Assembly (NCBI RefSeq): GCF_002162375.1
Contig: NZ_CP021425.1
Coordinates: 2,477,501-2,541,500 of the forward strand
Direction: 5' to 3'
Length of the DNA stretch: 64,000 bases
Source of the DNA: Oleiphilus messinensis
GTDB lineage: Bacteria; Pseudomonadota; Gammaproteobacteria; Pseudomonadales; Oleiphilaceae
Positions 9,668-18,753 of this stretch are shown here, one piece after another; the stretch's first letter is position 1; each line of letters begins with the position of its first letter. A program made the translations under genes and the position numbers. The notes beneath the pieces were generated by a model. It had not been told where the DNA came from. It did not search any database and saw nothing but the letters and a program-made list of their open reading frames with translations.

Positions 9668-10307
9668 GCTGATTATATTTGATTGGGATGGGACGCTGGT
9701 TGATTCGGTGCAGACAATTGTAGGCAGCTTACGCTCTGCAGCGGAGCGTCTCCAGCTTCCAGTGCTGTCTGATCAGGAATACAGTCATATTATTGGTTTG
9801 GGCATGCGGGAGGCGATTGATGCTCTGTACCCTGGTTTGAGTACATCGCAAGTGAATGATTATCGATCGGCCTATGCTGACGCATTTTTTGCGCAACCGA
9901 CAACCGAAAAGCACCTCTTTGAGGGGGTGGTTGAGGGGCTTAACGCGCTTGAACGGCGAGGCTATATGCTTGCTGTTGCGACTGGTAAAAGTCGGAATGG
10001 TTTGGACAAAGCCATGCAAAGTACCGGGTTAAGGCGGTACTTTCCGTGGCATCAGTGTGCGGATGAAACGGCGTCGAAACCGGATCCCCTAATGCTTAAC
10101 AATATTCTTGCGGGCGCGCAATGCTCGGTTTCGGATGCTGTCATGGTTGGTGATACGATCTATGATATGGAAATGGCCAGGCGTATCGGGATGACCGCGT
10201 TCGGGGTTGAGTATGGCGTGCATAGTGCGGATCAGCTGTTGGGGAGTGGTGCGCGGGTCACGTTTTCAGTGTTTTGTGAGCTGATAGATTCATTGCTGGT
10301 ACATTAG
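9657..10307 (+). CDS. HAD-superfamily hydrolase (phosphoglycolate phosphatase-like)
   Basis: This 216-residue HAD subfamily IA hydrolase has motif I DWDGTLVDS (Asp9 nucleophile, Asp11), a threonine in VATGKSR as motif II, KPDP as motif III and GDTIYDME as motif IV. An ATG at 9657 is chosen over a TTG at 9642 because MAIKLIIFDWDGT is the normal beginning. It overlaps the end of rluC by 11 bp, so the two are probably co-transcribed and translationally coupled. In Pseudomonas an equivalent hydrolase occupies the same place between rluC and sppA. The substrate is unknown; phosphoglycolate or another small phosphate ester is possible. Confidence 0.88.
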   Translation: MAIKLIIFDWDGTLVDSVQTIVGSLRSAAERLQLPVLSDQEYSHIIGLGMREAIDALYPGLSTSQVNDYRSAYADAFFAQPTTEKHLFEGVVEGLNALERRGYMLAVATGKSRNGLDKAMQSTGLRRYFPWHQCADETASKPDPLMLNNILAGAQCSVSDAVMVGDTIYDMEMARRIGMTAFGVEYGVHSADQLLGSGARVTFSVFCELIDSLLVH

Positions 10308-10397
10308 GGGGGGCGTTTCGGGTGGCTGGTAAGGTTTTTTGTCGCTTCTCGAGCGGAAATTAAATTTGGTTCATACAGCAATCTGTCCAGCTATGAT

Positions 10398-11543
10398 ATG
10401 GTTAAGAAAGATAAGTCAGGAAACAGTGGGTGTACTTTAATGACCGAGAATTCAAATAGGGAAAACGACCAGTGGAAGGAATCCCCTGTGGGGCAGGGGG
10501 AGCGTGAATCAGCTGGCCTGGCTGCTGGAAACGAGGTGGGTGATGTTGGCAAACGCCATGGTTATCAGGTTGAACGGCCGGGTTCTGTTGGGGTGAATCA
10601 ATCGGGGGACAAGAGTAAAGAGTGGAAATTGATTGAAAAACTGGTTTCCTCCGTCACCCAGGAGCAGCGGCGATCACGTCGATGGGGGATATTTTTTAAA
10701 TCACTGACATTTATCTATTTGTTTTTAATTCTGGGTGTTTATTTTGGTAACCTCCAGGATACGGCTAGCACGAATAGTGGATTGCACACAGCGTTGGTCG
10801 ATGTTCACGGGGTGATTGCTGAAGGCGAGGGTGCGAGTGCCGACACACTGGTGACAGGGTTGCGTCGAGCTTTCGACAGTAAAGGTACGCGGGGTGTGGT
10901 GTTACGGATTAATAGTCCAGGAGGGAGTCCGGTGCAGGCTGGCTATGTTTATGATGAGATCAAGCGTCTTAAATCATTGCATCCAAACGTTCCTGTTTAT
11001 GCTGTGATTTCCGATCTTGGTGCTTCCGGGGCCTACTATATTGCTGCGGCTGCGGATTATATCTATGCAGATAAAGCCAGTCTCGTTGGGTCTGTTGGTG
11101 TGACTGCTTCAGGATTCGGGTTTGTTGAGGTTATGGAGAAGCTGGGTGTTGAGCGCAGGCTCTACACGGCAGGGGAGCATAAGGCTTTTCTTGATCCATT
11201 TTCACCGCAAAAACAGGATGAAGTACAGTTCTGGGAGTCAGTTTTAAGCACCACCCATAACCAATTTATTGAGCAGGTCAAAAAAGGTCGGGGCGATAAG
11301 TTGGTTGATGATCCTAAGTTGTTTTCCGGGCTGGTTTGGAGTGGAGAGCAAGCGTTGGAATTGGGGCTCATTGATGGTTTGGGGTCTCCCGGTTATGTTG
11401 CGCGCGAGTTGATTGGCTATGAAGATGTGGTCGACTTTACGCCAAAGCCGGATCCATTTGAGCGTTTTACGAAAACGTTGGGCGCCTCGATTAGCAGTAC
11501 AGCAGTGCAGCTGCTGTTTCAAGGGCAGTTCGAGTTGCGTTAA
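10398..11543 (+). CDS. sppA: Signal peptide peptidase SppA (S49 family, short form)
   Basis: A membrane-anchored serine protease of family S49 that degrades cleaved signal peptides. It has an acidic or polar cytosolic N-terminus of about 95 residues, one transmembrane segment (about 98-117) and a single peptidase domain with the nucleophile Ser210 in DLGASGAYYIA. The length is that of the short, single-domain SppA found in Pseudomonas rather than the tandem-domain E. coli enzyme. Two ATG starts are possible: 10398 (381 residues) and 10440 (367 residues); neither has a clear ribosome-binding site. Confidence 0.9.
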   Translation: MVKKDKSGNSGCTLMTENSNRENDQWKESPVGQGERESAGLAAGNEVGDVGKRHGYQVERPGSVGVNQSGDKSKEWKLIEKLVSSVTQEQRRSRRWGIFFKSLTFIYLFLILGVYFGNLQDTASTNSGLHTALVDVHGVIAEGEGASADTLVTGLRRAFDSKGTRGVVLRINSPGGSPVQAGYVYDEIKRLKSLHPNVPVYAVISDLGASGAYYIAAAADYIYADKASLVGSVGVTASGFGFVEVMEKLGVERRLYTAGEHKAFLDPFSPQKQDEVQFWESVLSTTHNQFIEQVKKGRGDKLVDDPKLFSGLVWSGEQALELGLIDGLGSPGYVARELIGYEDVVDFTPKPDPFERFTKTLGASISSTAVQLLFQGQFELR

Positions 11544-11604
11544 GCTCTCTTCAAGCTGAGCCTCAAGTTGGTGGTAGCAAGAAGAGCTTTGGCTCTCGCA
11601 TTGC

Positions 11605-12219
11605 CTAGAGGTTTTTGAGGTTTGGGGTCACATAGTCCAGCGGGTCGATGCCCCAGTTTAGCAGGGTGTCGATAAGTGCCATTATTGGAAGCCCGATCAA
11701 GGTGTTATGATCTCTGCCTTGAAGTGCAGAAAATAGCCGAACCCCCAATCCTTCTGCTTTAAACGAACCGGCACAGTCAAATGGCTTTTCAAGTTCAAGG
11801 TACTGGATAATCTGGTTGGTAGAGAGTTGGCGGAAATGCACGGTAAAGGTCTCAATAATGCAGTTGGAGCGATTATTTGATTGGTCCTTGACGCATAAAG
11901 CTGTGTGGAAGTTGACGGTTTTCCCGCTAAAGTGCCTGAGTTGTCGGGTAGCGTTTTCCAGTGTTCCGGGTTTTCCCAGTATTTGGCCATCCGGTGACTC
12001 TGCTACCTGATCTGAGGCAATAATAATGCCTTCTGGGTGGCGCGCTGCGACGACTGTGCATTTTGCTTCTGCGAGCCTTACTGCGAGATCTTTTGCAGGT
12101 TCTTCTGGGAATGGAGTTTCATCTATTTCCGGTTTGTCTATTGAAAACGGTAGGCCGATGGTGCGTAATTGCTTTTGTCGATATACAGATGAAGAGGCGA
12201 GTACAAATTGGAGGGGCAT
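11605..12219 (-). CDS. Maf-family nucleotide pyrophosphatase (YceF-like)
   Basis: Maf/HAM1-fold nucleoside triphosphate pyrophosphatase. The N-terminal signature ASSSVYRQKQLRTIG, the PEIDETPFPEEP segment and IIASDQVAE are those of the YceF subgroup, reported to hydrolyse 7-methyl-GTP and so to clear modified nucleotides. It is 204 residues, a normal length. It is encoded opposite to its neighbours between sppA and yceD, which is also its usual place near yceD-rpmF in gammaproteobacteria. Confidence 0.9.
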   Translation of the reverse strand: MPLQFVLASSSVYRQKQLRTIGLPFSIDKPEIDETPFPEEPAKDLAVRLAEAKCTVVAARHPEGIIIASDQVAESPDGQILGKPGTLENATRQLRHFSGKTVNFHTALCVKDQSNNRSNCIIETFTVHFRQLSTNQIIQYLELEKPFDCAGSFKAEGLGVRLFSALQGRDHNTLIGLPIMALIDTLLNWGIDPLDYVTPNLKNL

Positions 12220-12367
12220 TTTCAGGTCCTGTAAGGCGATTCTCTCTCGGTATTAGACATGGAAGTGTATCGGTAAAAGCCAAAGTGGGATAGTGGCAAA
12301 AATTAATTTTGGTTTTTTCGATAAATATTTTGACAATTAGAGATGACGAAAATAGAATTGCGCGCTT

Positions 12368-12889
12368 ATGTCGAGTTGTGAATTACCCAAATTTGTAGAT
12401 CCTTATAAATTCGCCGATCAAGAAATATCAATTTCTGGCACTATCGCATTAGCTGTTATGCCTGAGTTGGTATCGGTTTTGGTGGGCAATGCTGGGGATG
12501 CTGTCGTTTCTGTGACTTTGAGGTTCCACAAAGATGATCAGGGGTACAGAGTGATCTCTGGAGCCGTGACTGCTAGTCTTTTAGTGGAATGTCAGCGTTG
12601 TTTGGGGCCTGTAGAGATTCAGGTTGGCTCGGACTTTGAGCTTGCCCTGCTCAGAACGGATGATCAAGCTGCGCAAATTCCGAGGAAGTATGATCCTCTG
12701 ATTGTTGAGGGCGATGAAGTTTCACTGGCCGAGGTGGTTCAGGAGGAGCTTCTCCTGGCAATGCCGCAGTTTTCGTATCATGAAGAGGCTTGTGGTGTGA
12801 AAATGCCACAACCTGAAAAGTTCGATGATCAGGCTAAGCAGAAGGATAATCCCTTTAGTGTTTTGGCTGGCATGAAAACAAAAAAATAG
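12368..12889 (+). CDS. yceD: YceD family protein (DUF177, 23S rRNA accumulation protein)
   Basis: This 173-residue DUF177 protein has the conserved cysteine pair region CQRCLGP and the acidic motif EGDEVSLAEVVQEELLLAMP near the C-terminus. The family is almost always next to rpmF and is linked to 23S rRNA accumulation or ribosome assembly. It precedes rpmF by about 100 bp, and the pair is likely co-transcribed with plsX. Confidence 0.9.
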   Translation: MSSCELPKFVDPYKFADQEISISGTIALAVMPELVSVLVGNAGDAVVSVTLRFHKDDQGYRVISGAVTASLLVECQRCLGPVEIQVGSDFELALLRTDDQAAQIPRKYDPLIVEGDEVSLAEVVQEELLLAMPQFSYHEEACGVKMPQPEKFDDQAKQKDNPFSVLAGMKTKK

Positions 12890-12992
12890 ATCGTGTTAAC
12901 GCGGTCTGGGTTTGATTGTCTCGAATTTACATATGTTTTTGAAATTAGATAATAGCTGCCGTGAGGCGCTATGGTTTGAGGAGTAATAGGTA

Positions 12993-13172
12993 ATGGCTGT
13001 TCAGCAGAATAGAAAAACCCGTTCCAAGCGTGATATGCGTCGTTCTCACGATGCGTTGACATCATCTGCATTGTCCGTGGATCCAACGACAGGTGAAACC
13101 CATCGTCGTCACCATGTTACACCTGATGGTTTTTATCGTGGCAAGCAAGTTATTGAGTCATCTGAAGACTAA
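12993..13172 (+). CDS. rpmF: 50S ribosomal protein L32
   Basis: A 59-residue protein starting [20 protein letters not shown], which is the family N-terminus, with the conserved central [14 protein letters not shown]. It is preceded by a GAGGAG Shine-Dalgarno about 12 nt upstream of the ATG. It lacks the zinc-binding cysteines of the C+ paralogue, so it is the zinc-independent form, as in E. coli. It sits between yceD and plsX in the standard order. Confidence 0.97.
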   Translation: MAVQQNRKTRSKRDMRRSHDALTSSALSVDPTTGETHRRHHVTPDGFYRGKQVIESSED

Positions 13173-13269
13173 TTAGCTTCTCAAACTGAATCTGGTTTGT
13201 TAATGACGCTTCGACAATAGTTGTCGAGTTCATGCTTAGTCTTGTGATTTTCGGAGGAGCATCGGCTTC

Positions 13270-14286
13270 TTGGCTGAAAATATCACATTGGCATTAGATG
13301 CGATGAGTGGCGATCTTGGTGCTAAGGTCGTCGTTGAGGCTGCGTCAAAAGTGCTCAAAAAAGATAAAGCCCTTAGTGTGATTTTGGTTGGTAATCAGAA
13401 TCAACTCGGGGCTTTGTTGTTATCTCTACCTTCATCACTTCGAGACAGGGTTGCGTTAGCGCATGCAGACTCTGTTGTATCGATGTCTGATAAACCTGCT
13501 GTTGTGCTTCGGCGTAAGCAGGATTCTTCAATGTCTGTTGCTTTAAAATTGGTCCGGGATCGTGCTGCTCATGGTTGTGTTAGTGCCGGTAACACCGGAG
13601 CACTTATGGTCTTGAGTCGCTCTATTGTCAGGATGCTGCCTGGAATTGAACGACCTGCAATTTGCAAATATATTGATGCTTCACATCACCCCTTTTTGTT
13701 CCTAGATCTAGGTGCGAACCTGGTTTGCAGTGGCGAGCAATTGTATCAGTATGGCGTAATGGGTGGCTTGATGGCGAAGCTGGCGATGGATGTTTGCGAG
13801 CCCAGGATTGCGCTTTTAAACGTGGGGAGTGAGGATATTAAGGGGCCGGAGCAGGTCAAGCTGGCGGCAACAATGCTCAGTGATAATAAGGACTTGAGTT
13901 ATGTTGGATACGTTGAGGGGCATGAGCTGTTTTTTGGTAAAGCGGATGTTGTGGTTTGTGATGGGTTTGTGGGAAACATCGCTTTAAAAACAGCTGAAGG
14001 TGTTTTGCAACTTGTTCGTTATAAAGTGGATGACTTTCTTCATCAGCATCGTTTTCTTAAGTTTTTGGCCTATGTTTTGAAGCCATGGGTTCAGCCAATG
14101 TTGAGTCGTTTGAATCCTGAGTCACTTAATGGTGCAAGTTTGCTTGGATTGAATGGTGTGGTTGTCAAAAGCCACGGAGCTGCTGGTGTTTTTGCGTTTA
14201 GAAAGGCTATTGAGCAAGCTGCCCTCGAGGTTCGAGCTGGTGTGCCGCAGAAGATTAATGAACATTTGGATCAGTGGTTGATTTAA
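13270..14286 (+). CDS. plsX: Phosphate acyltransferase PlsX
   Basis: PlsX converts acyl-ACP to acyl-phosphate, the donor for PlsY in phospholipid synthesis. The 338-residue protein begins ENITLALDAMSGDLGAKV, matching the family, and contains SAGNTGALM, LDLGANL and VVCDGFVGNIALKTAEG. The start is a TTG at 13270 with a GGAGGAG ribosome-binding site upstream; no ATG fits the family N-terminus. It heads the fabD-fabG-acpP group. Confidence 0.95.
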   Translation: MAENITLALDAMSGDLGAKVVVEAASKVLKKDKALSVILVGNQNQLGALLLSLPSSLRDRVALAHADSVVSMSDKPAVVLRRKQDSSMSVALKLVRDRAAHGCVSAGNTGALMVLSRSIVRMLPGIERPAICKYIDASHHPFLFLDLGANLVCSGEQLYQYGVMGGLMAKLAMDVCEPRIALLNVGSEDIKGPEQVKLAATMLSDNKDLSYVGYVEGHELFFGKADVVVCDGFVGNIALKTAEGVLQLVRYKVDDFLHQHRFLKFLAYVLKPWVQPMLSRLNPESLNGASLLGLNGVVVKSHGAAGVFAFRKAIEQAALEVRAGVPQKINEHLDQWLI

Positions 14287-14344
14287 ATTGCCTGTTTTTT
14301 TCGGTATGGTGCACCGCTGTCAACTAAATTAGCAAAGTGTGTAT

Positions 14345-15286
14345 ATGATGAGCAGTATCTATGTATTTCCGGGTCAGGGTTCTCAGTCTGTGGGTATGCT
14401 GGCTGATTATATTGAGCAGTTTGCGGTTGTTCGGGAAACCGTTGAGCAGGCGTCGCAAGTATTGGGTTACGATATCGCGGAACTGATGTTAAATGGTCCG
14501 GAGGATAAGTTAAATCAAACGCAGGTAACACAGCCGGCTGTTCTGGTTGCGAGTGTCGCACTCTGGAGGGCAATTCAGGATAATTTGGGAGGGAGTGAAT
14601 TACCGCAGCCCTCATATATGGCGGGCCATAGTCTTGGAGAGTATTCGGCATTGGTTTGTTCGGGGGCGCTTGAGTTTGAGTCTGCTGTTGCCCTGGTTGC
14701 AGTTCGAGCGGGCTTGATGCAAGGCGCAGTTCCGGTCGGTGAGGGTGGTATGGCGGCCATTCTTGGGTTGCCTGATGATGAGGTGGTGAGCATTTGTGCT
14801 GAAATAACTGCCGACGCGAATCACGGTGTTATCGAAGCGGTTAACTTTAATTCTCCTGGGCAAGTCGTAATTGCGGGTAACCATGATCTGTTAGAAAGTG
14901 CCTGTGCAGCACTTAAAGCTGGAGGTGCTAAGCGGGCAGCGTTGCTCTCGGTAAGTGTTCCTGCTCATTCTTCATTGATGAAAACAGCCGCAGGCGAGTT
15001 TGAGCAGGCGTTGAACGAAGCGGAATTGAAAATGCCAAACCTGCCATTAATTCAAAATGTCACTGCGAGACCTGCACAGAATGTGGCAGAATTGAGAGCT
15101 AATCTGGTTCAGCAGCTGTTTTCCCCTGTCAAGTGGACTGATTCTGTTCGTTGGGCGGCTGAGCAAGGTGTGGATACAGTGGTTGAATGTGGTCCGGGAA
15201 AAGTCCTCTCCGGGTTAACCAAGCGCATTGATAAATCGTTGCAATCAGTTTCCTTGAGTCGGGCTGATAGCATTTTGAATACATAA
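14345..15286 (+). CDS. fabD: Malonyl-CoA:ACP transacylase
   Basis: FabD loads malonate onto ACP for type II fatty-acid synthesis. The protein begins with the family sequence SSIYVFPGQGSQSVGML and has the nucleophile motif GHSLGEYSALV (Ser96 from this start) and the C-terminal GPGKVLSGL. Starts at GTG 14339, ATG 14345 and ATG 14348 are all compatible; I chose the first ATG. It lies 58 bp after plsX and 35 bp before fabG. Confidence 0.95.
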   Translation: MMSSIYVFPGQGSQSVGMLADYIEQFAVVRETVEQASQVLGYDIAELMLNGPEDKLNQTQVTQPAVLVASVALWRAIQDNLGGSELPQPSYMAGHSLGEYSALVCSGALEFESAVALVAVRAGLMQGAVPVGEGGMAAILGLPDDEVVSICAEITADANHGVIEAVNFNSPGQVVIAGNHDLLESACAALKAGGAKRAALLSVSVPAHSSLMKTAAGEFEQALNEAELKMPNLPLIQNVTARPAQNVAELRANLVQQLFSPVKWTDSVRWAAEQGVDTVVECGPGKVLSGLTKRIDKSLQSVSLSRADSILNT

Positions 15287-15321
15287 GATAAGAATCTGAA
15301 CGTAGTTTTAAGGAGAACGTC

Positions 15322-16065
15322 ATGTCTTTGCAAGGAAAGGTTGTCTTAATAACTGGAGCCAGTCGAGGGATTGGTCAGGCGATAGCAAAAACCATGGCCA
15401 GTGGCGGGGCAACTGTTGTGGGTACCGCAACGACCGAGGCGGGTGCCTCTTCGATTTCCCACTATTTTGCCAAGTGGGGGTTGCCAGGTGATGGAATCGT
15501 CATGGATGTTGCCGACTCTTTTTCGGTCCAGCAAGGTGTCGAGCAGGTTAAGTCTGCGTATGGTGATCCACAAATCCTGATCAATAACGCAGGAATTACT
15601 GCTGATGATTTGATGTTGCGCATGAAAGAAGAGAAGTGGTTAGATGTAATTAATACCAACCTGAACTCCATCTACCGTACAACCAAAGCCGTAATGCGTG
15701 GCATGACGAAGGCGAAGTGGGGTCGAGTCGTAAATATAAGTTCTGTTGTGGCAGAAATGGGGAATGCGGGCCAGTGCAATTATTCTGCATCGAAAGCGGG
15801 TGTTGAAGGTTTTACACGCTCCCTGGCCAAGGAAATAGGGAGTCGGGGTATAACTGTTAATGCCGTTGCTCCCGGTTTTATCGAGACAGATATGACAAAG
15901 AAGTTATCGGAAAATCAGCGAGAAGAAATGTTTAACTTGATTCCTGCGCAGCGATTTGGCACCCCGGAAGAAGTTGCAGCGGTGGTTGGTTTTCTTGTGG
16001 GCGAAGAAGCCGGATTCGTTAATGGTGAAGTCATTCACGTTAACGGCGGCATGTATATGGGGTAA
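15322..16065 (+). CDS. fabG: 3-oxoacyl-ACP reductase FabG
   Basis: A short-chain dehydrogenase of 247 residues that reduces 3-oxoacyl-ACP with NADPH. The cofactor motif TGASRGIGQ is at 11-19, NNAG at 88-91, and the catalytic set is Ser141, Tyr154 and Lys158 (YSASKAG). The start has an AAGGAG site 8 nt upstream. It is placed between fabD and acpP as in other gammaproteobacteria. Confidence 0.96.
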   Translation: MSLQGKVVLITGASRGIGQAIAKTMASGGATVVGTATTEAGASSISHYFAKWGLPGDGIVMDVADSFSVQQGVEQVKSAYGDPQILINNAGITADDLMLRMKEEKWLDVINTNLNSIYRTTKAVMRGMTKAKWGRVVNISSVVAEMGNAGQCNYSASKAGVEGFTRSLAKEIGSRGITVNAVAPGFIETDMTKKLSENQREEMFNLIPAQRFGTPEEVAAVVGFLVGEEAGFVNGEVIHVNGGMYMG

Positions 16066-16202
16066 ATTTCGCCCAGAGCGTTCCATATTGCGCGAAATAG
16101 CGCTTGATATCGATGGTTGGGCGAAATTGATCTTGTCTACAATTATTGATTCATCTAGACTACCACGCCATGAGTGCTTGGTACATAAAAAGTGAGGAAA
16201 CT

Positions 16203-16436
16203 ATGAGTACAGTAGAAGAGCGCGTAAAGAAGATCGTTTGCGAGCAGCTCGGAGTGAAAGAGTCTGAAGTTCAAAACACATCGTCATTTGTGGAAGATTT
16301 GGGCGCCGATTCTCTGGATACCGTTGAGTTGGTTATGGCTCTGGAAGAGGAATTCGAAACCGAAATTCCTGACGAAGAGGCTGAAAAGCTGACTACTGTT
16401 CAAGACGCTATTGATTATATTATTTCTCATCTGTAA
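16203..16436 (+). CDS. acpP: Acyl carrier protein
   Basis: An acidic 77-residue carrier protein beginning [20 protein letters not shown]. The phosphopantetheine attachment site is Ser37 in [11 protein letters not shown] longer reading from 16146 adds residues that do not belong to the family; the ATG at 16203 is preceded by GAGGAAACT. It is followed by a strong terminator, so abundant acpP transcripts would end before fabF. Confidence 0.98.
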   Translation: MSTVEERVKKIVCEQLGVKESEVQNTSSFVEDLGADSLDTVELVMALEEEFETEIPDEEAEKLTTVQDAIDYIISHL

Positions 16437-16465
16437 ATAATCAAAATTCAAATAGCCAAGCATCG

Positions 16466-16498
16466 AAGCCGTTCAAATGTGAATTTGAGCGGCTTTTT
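16466..16498 (+). terminator. Rho-independent terminator after acpP
   Basis: A 13-bp stem (AAGCCGTTCAAAT at 16466-16478 with ATTTGAGCGGCTT at 16483-16495, one G-U pair) has a GTGA loop and runs into TTTTT. It lies 30 bp after the acpP stop and 88 bp before fabF. Confidence 0.9.
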
Positions 16499-16586
16499 CA
16501 TATGTCTGTATCGGTTTTCATATAGACGTCATATTTCAGTGGCATAAACCCCTCATTTTGTTGAAAACACGAGAAAGGATCACATT

Positions 16587-17831
16587 ATGACAGCAAGAAG
16601 AGTCGTCGTTACAGGCTTGGGGGCGCTCACTCCGCTGGGTAACTCGGTAGACGCGCTCTGGTCAGCACTTGTCAATGGCAAGAGTGGGATCAGTTTGATT
16701 GAGTCATTTGACACGGAAAGCTTTAGTGTAAAAATTTGTGGTGCAGTGAAAGGTCTAGACAGCTCGGAGTATTTAAACCCGAAAGAAGCGCGAAAGCTTG
16801 ACCCATTTATTCAGTATGGATTGATTGCTGCAATTCAAGCTGTTCAGGATGCCGGTATTGCTGATTTAAGCGATGAAGAGAAGTTGAATGTCGGGGTGGC
16901 GATCGGAAGTGGAATTGGCGGTATAGGCACCATCGAGGCAAGCTGTAATATACTCGCCAGTAGCGGTCCTCGGAAGGTGTCTCCCTTTTTTGTGCCCGGT
17001 GCAGTTATCAACATGGTGTCGGGCAATCTCGCAATGCGCTATGGTTTTAAAGGGCCAAATATCGCGATGGCGACAGCTTGCACAACCGGGACGCATAGTA
17101 TTGGTTATGGGGCACGAACGATCGCCTATGGTGATGCAGATGTGATGTTGGCGGGTGGTTCTGAGGTAGCGACAACGCCGGTAGGTATTGCTGCATTTGC
17201 ATCCGCTCGAGCGTTGTCCCGTCGGAATGATGATCCGGAAGGTGCCAGTCGGCCTTGGGATCGGGGGCGTGACGGCTTTGTGCTGGGTGATGGCGCTGGT
17301 GTGGTCGTTTTGGAAGAATACGAACACGCCCGCAAACGAGGGGCAAATATTTATGGCGAGCTGGTTGGGTTCGGTATGAGTGATGACGCGTTCCATGTCA
17401 CGGCACCCCCTGAAAACGGGGAAGGCGCTCGTTTATCCATGGCGCGTGCTATCCAGGATGCGAACATTGCCCTTGAAGATATCCATTACATTAATGCCCA
17501 CGGCACCTCCACTCCAGCCGGAGATATTGCTGAGTGCAATGCCATAAAACGTCTGCTGGGTAGTGAGTTGGCCGCAACGGTTAATGTGTCTTCAACAAAG
17601 TCGATGACGGGGCATCTGATTGGCGCAGCGGGAGCCGTTGAGGCCATCGCGTCGTTGCTGGCGATGAAGCATAACGTCGTTCCGCCAACACTGAATCTTG
17701 AGGATCCCGATGAAGGGTGTGATCTTAATTTTACCCCTAATGTTGCGCAGGAAAGGCAAGTGGATGTTGCGTTAAGTAATTCATTTGGATTTGGTGGTAC
17801 AAATGGAACGCTGATATTCAGGCGAATATAA
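16587..17831 (+). CDS. fabF: 3-oxoacyl-ACP synthase II
   Basis: Beta-ketoacyl-ACP synthase II (KASII), which elongates acyl-ACP chains. All active-site residues are visible: Cys165 in ATACTTGTH, His305 in NAHGTSTP, Lys338 and His343 in [13 protein letters not shown], and the C-terminal GFGGTNGTL. The length of 414 residues is standard. A GAAAGGA site precedes the ATG. The stop codon lies inside the first copy of a 21-bp tandem duplication. Confidence 0.96.
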   Translation: MTARRVVVTGLGALTPLGNSVDALWSALVNGKSGISLIESFDTESFSVKICGAVKGLDSSEYLNPKEARKLDPFIQYGLIAAIQAVQDAGIADLSDEEKLNVGVAIGSGIGGIGTIEASCNILASSGPRKVSPFFVPGAVINMVSGNLAMRYGFKGPNIAMATACTTGTHSIGYGARTIAYGDADVMLAGGSEVATTPVGIAAFASARALSRRNDDPEGASRPWDRGRDGFVLGDGAGVVVLEEYEHARKRGANIYGELVGFGMSDDAFHVTAPPENGEGARLSMARAIQDANIALEDIHYINAHGTSTPAGDIAECNAIKRLLGSELAATVNVSSTKSMTGHLIGAAGAVEAIASLLAMKHNVVPPTLNLEDPDEGCDLNFTPNVAQERQVDVALSNSFGFGGTNGTLIFRRI

Positions 17832-17856
17832 CTGCGATTCAGGCGAATATAACTGC
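17816..17856. repeat. 21-bp tandem duplication across the fabF stop codon
   Basis: The 20-mer ATTCAGGCGAATATAACTGC occurs at 17816-17835 and again at 17837-17856, separated by one base, so the unit is 21 bp. The first copy contains the end of fabF and its TAA. The FabF C-terminus itself is unaffected. Confidence 0.95.
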
Positions 17857-17926
17857 TTGGGGTTACAGTACTCATACGGATTCAGTCGATAGATTAAATT
17901 AAGATAATGGTCTGACGGGGGATGAT

Positions 17927-18751
17927 TTGACATCAAACACTTGGGTGGACGGACAATGGCAAGATGGTGTGCCGGTTACGGATCGGGGGTTTGCCTATGG
18001 TGATGGTCTATTCGAAACGGTATTGGTTAATAATGGCCGGTTGACGTTATGGCATTATCATTTAAAGCGGCTTGTCGAGGGGGCCAAGTGTTTGAAAATA
18101 CCCTTGCCGGATGAGGTTTCGGATACAGTGGCGTGTGTTGTTGCGGAGTATCTGGATGTTAATGTGACCGTTGGGCGCTCGTATGTTGTCAAAATTATCC
18201 TTACCAGGGGGGATGGCGGACGAGGCTATATGCCGCCAGTGGAATCAAGTAGTCGCCTTGTTATCAGCTTTCATTCGTTGCCGTCTGTGAGTTCCTCCGT
18301 TCGTCTAATGACAGCAAGTGTGCGGTTGTCGGCTGGGGGTGATTTCTCGGGAATAAAGCATATGAGTCGCTTAACTCAAGTGGTGGCGGCTCAGGAGGCA
18401 ATGATGTCTGGTTTTGATGATGCACTTATGCTGGATTGGCAGAACCGTGTGATTGAAACGACTAAAGCTAATCTTTTAGTGGTTCAGGGCGGTATTTTGG
18501 TGACGCCGGATTTGTCTGAATGTGGTGTTCGAGGTACGGCGCGGCAGTTTTTGCTTGAGTGTGGCGCGAGTGCTGGCCTAGCTGTTGCCGAGGTCCCGCT
18601 AACGGTGGACGAAATTATCGGTGCTGATGCCGTTGCGGTGGTAAATAGCGTAGCGGGGTTGTCGAAAGTCAGTGTCATTGGTCAGCAACAACTGAATGGC
18701 AATTTCGACTGGCAGCCGGTTGAATCTTTACTGCGCTCAGAGTTAGGTTAG
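17927..18751 (+). CDS. pabC: Aminodeoxychorismate lyase
   Basis: A class IV PLP enzyme that splits 4-amino-4-deoxychorismate into p-aminobenzoate and pyruvate for folate synthesis. It is 274 residues, with the N-terminal DRGFAYGDGLFETV, the PLP lysine Lys144 in SGIKHMSRLTQ, and TRGDGGRGYMPP. The start is a TTG at 17927 with a GGGGGA ribosome-binding site. It is followed by mltG after 2 bp, so the two are coupled. Confidence 0.92.
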   Translation: MTSNTWVDGQWQDGVPVTDRGFAYGDGLFETVLVNNGRLTLWHYHLKRLVEGAKCLKIPLPDEVSDTVACVVAEYLDVNVTVGRSYVVKIILTRGDGGRGYMPPVESSSRLVISFHSLPSVSSSVRLMTASVRLSAGGDFSGIKHMSRLTQVVAAQEAMMSGFDDALMLDWQNRVIETTKANLLVVQGGILVTPDLSECGVRGTARQFLLECGASAGLAVAEVPLTVDEIIGADAVAVVNSVAGLSKVSVIGQQQLNGNFDWQPVESLLRSELG

Positions 18752-18753
18752 TC

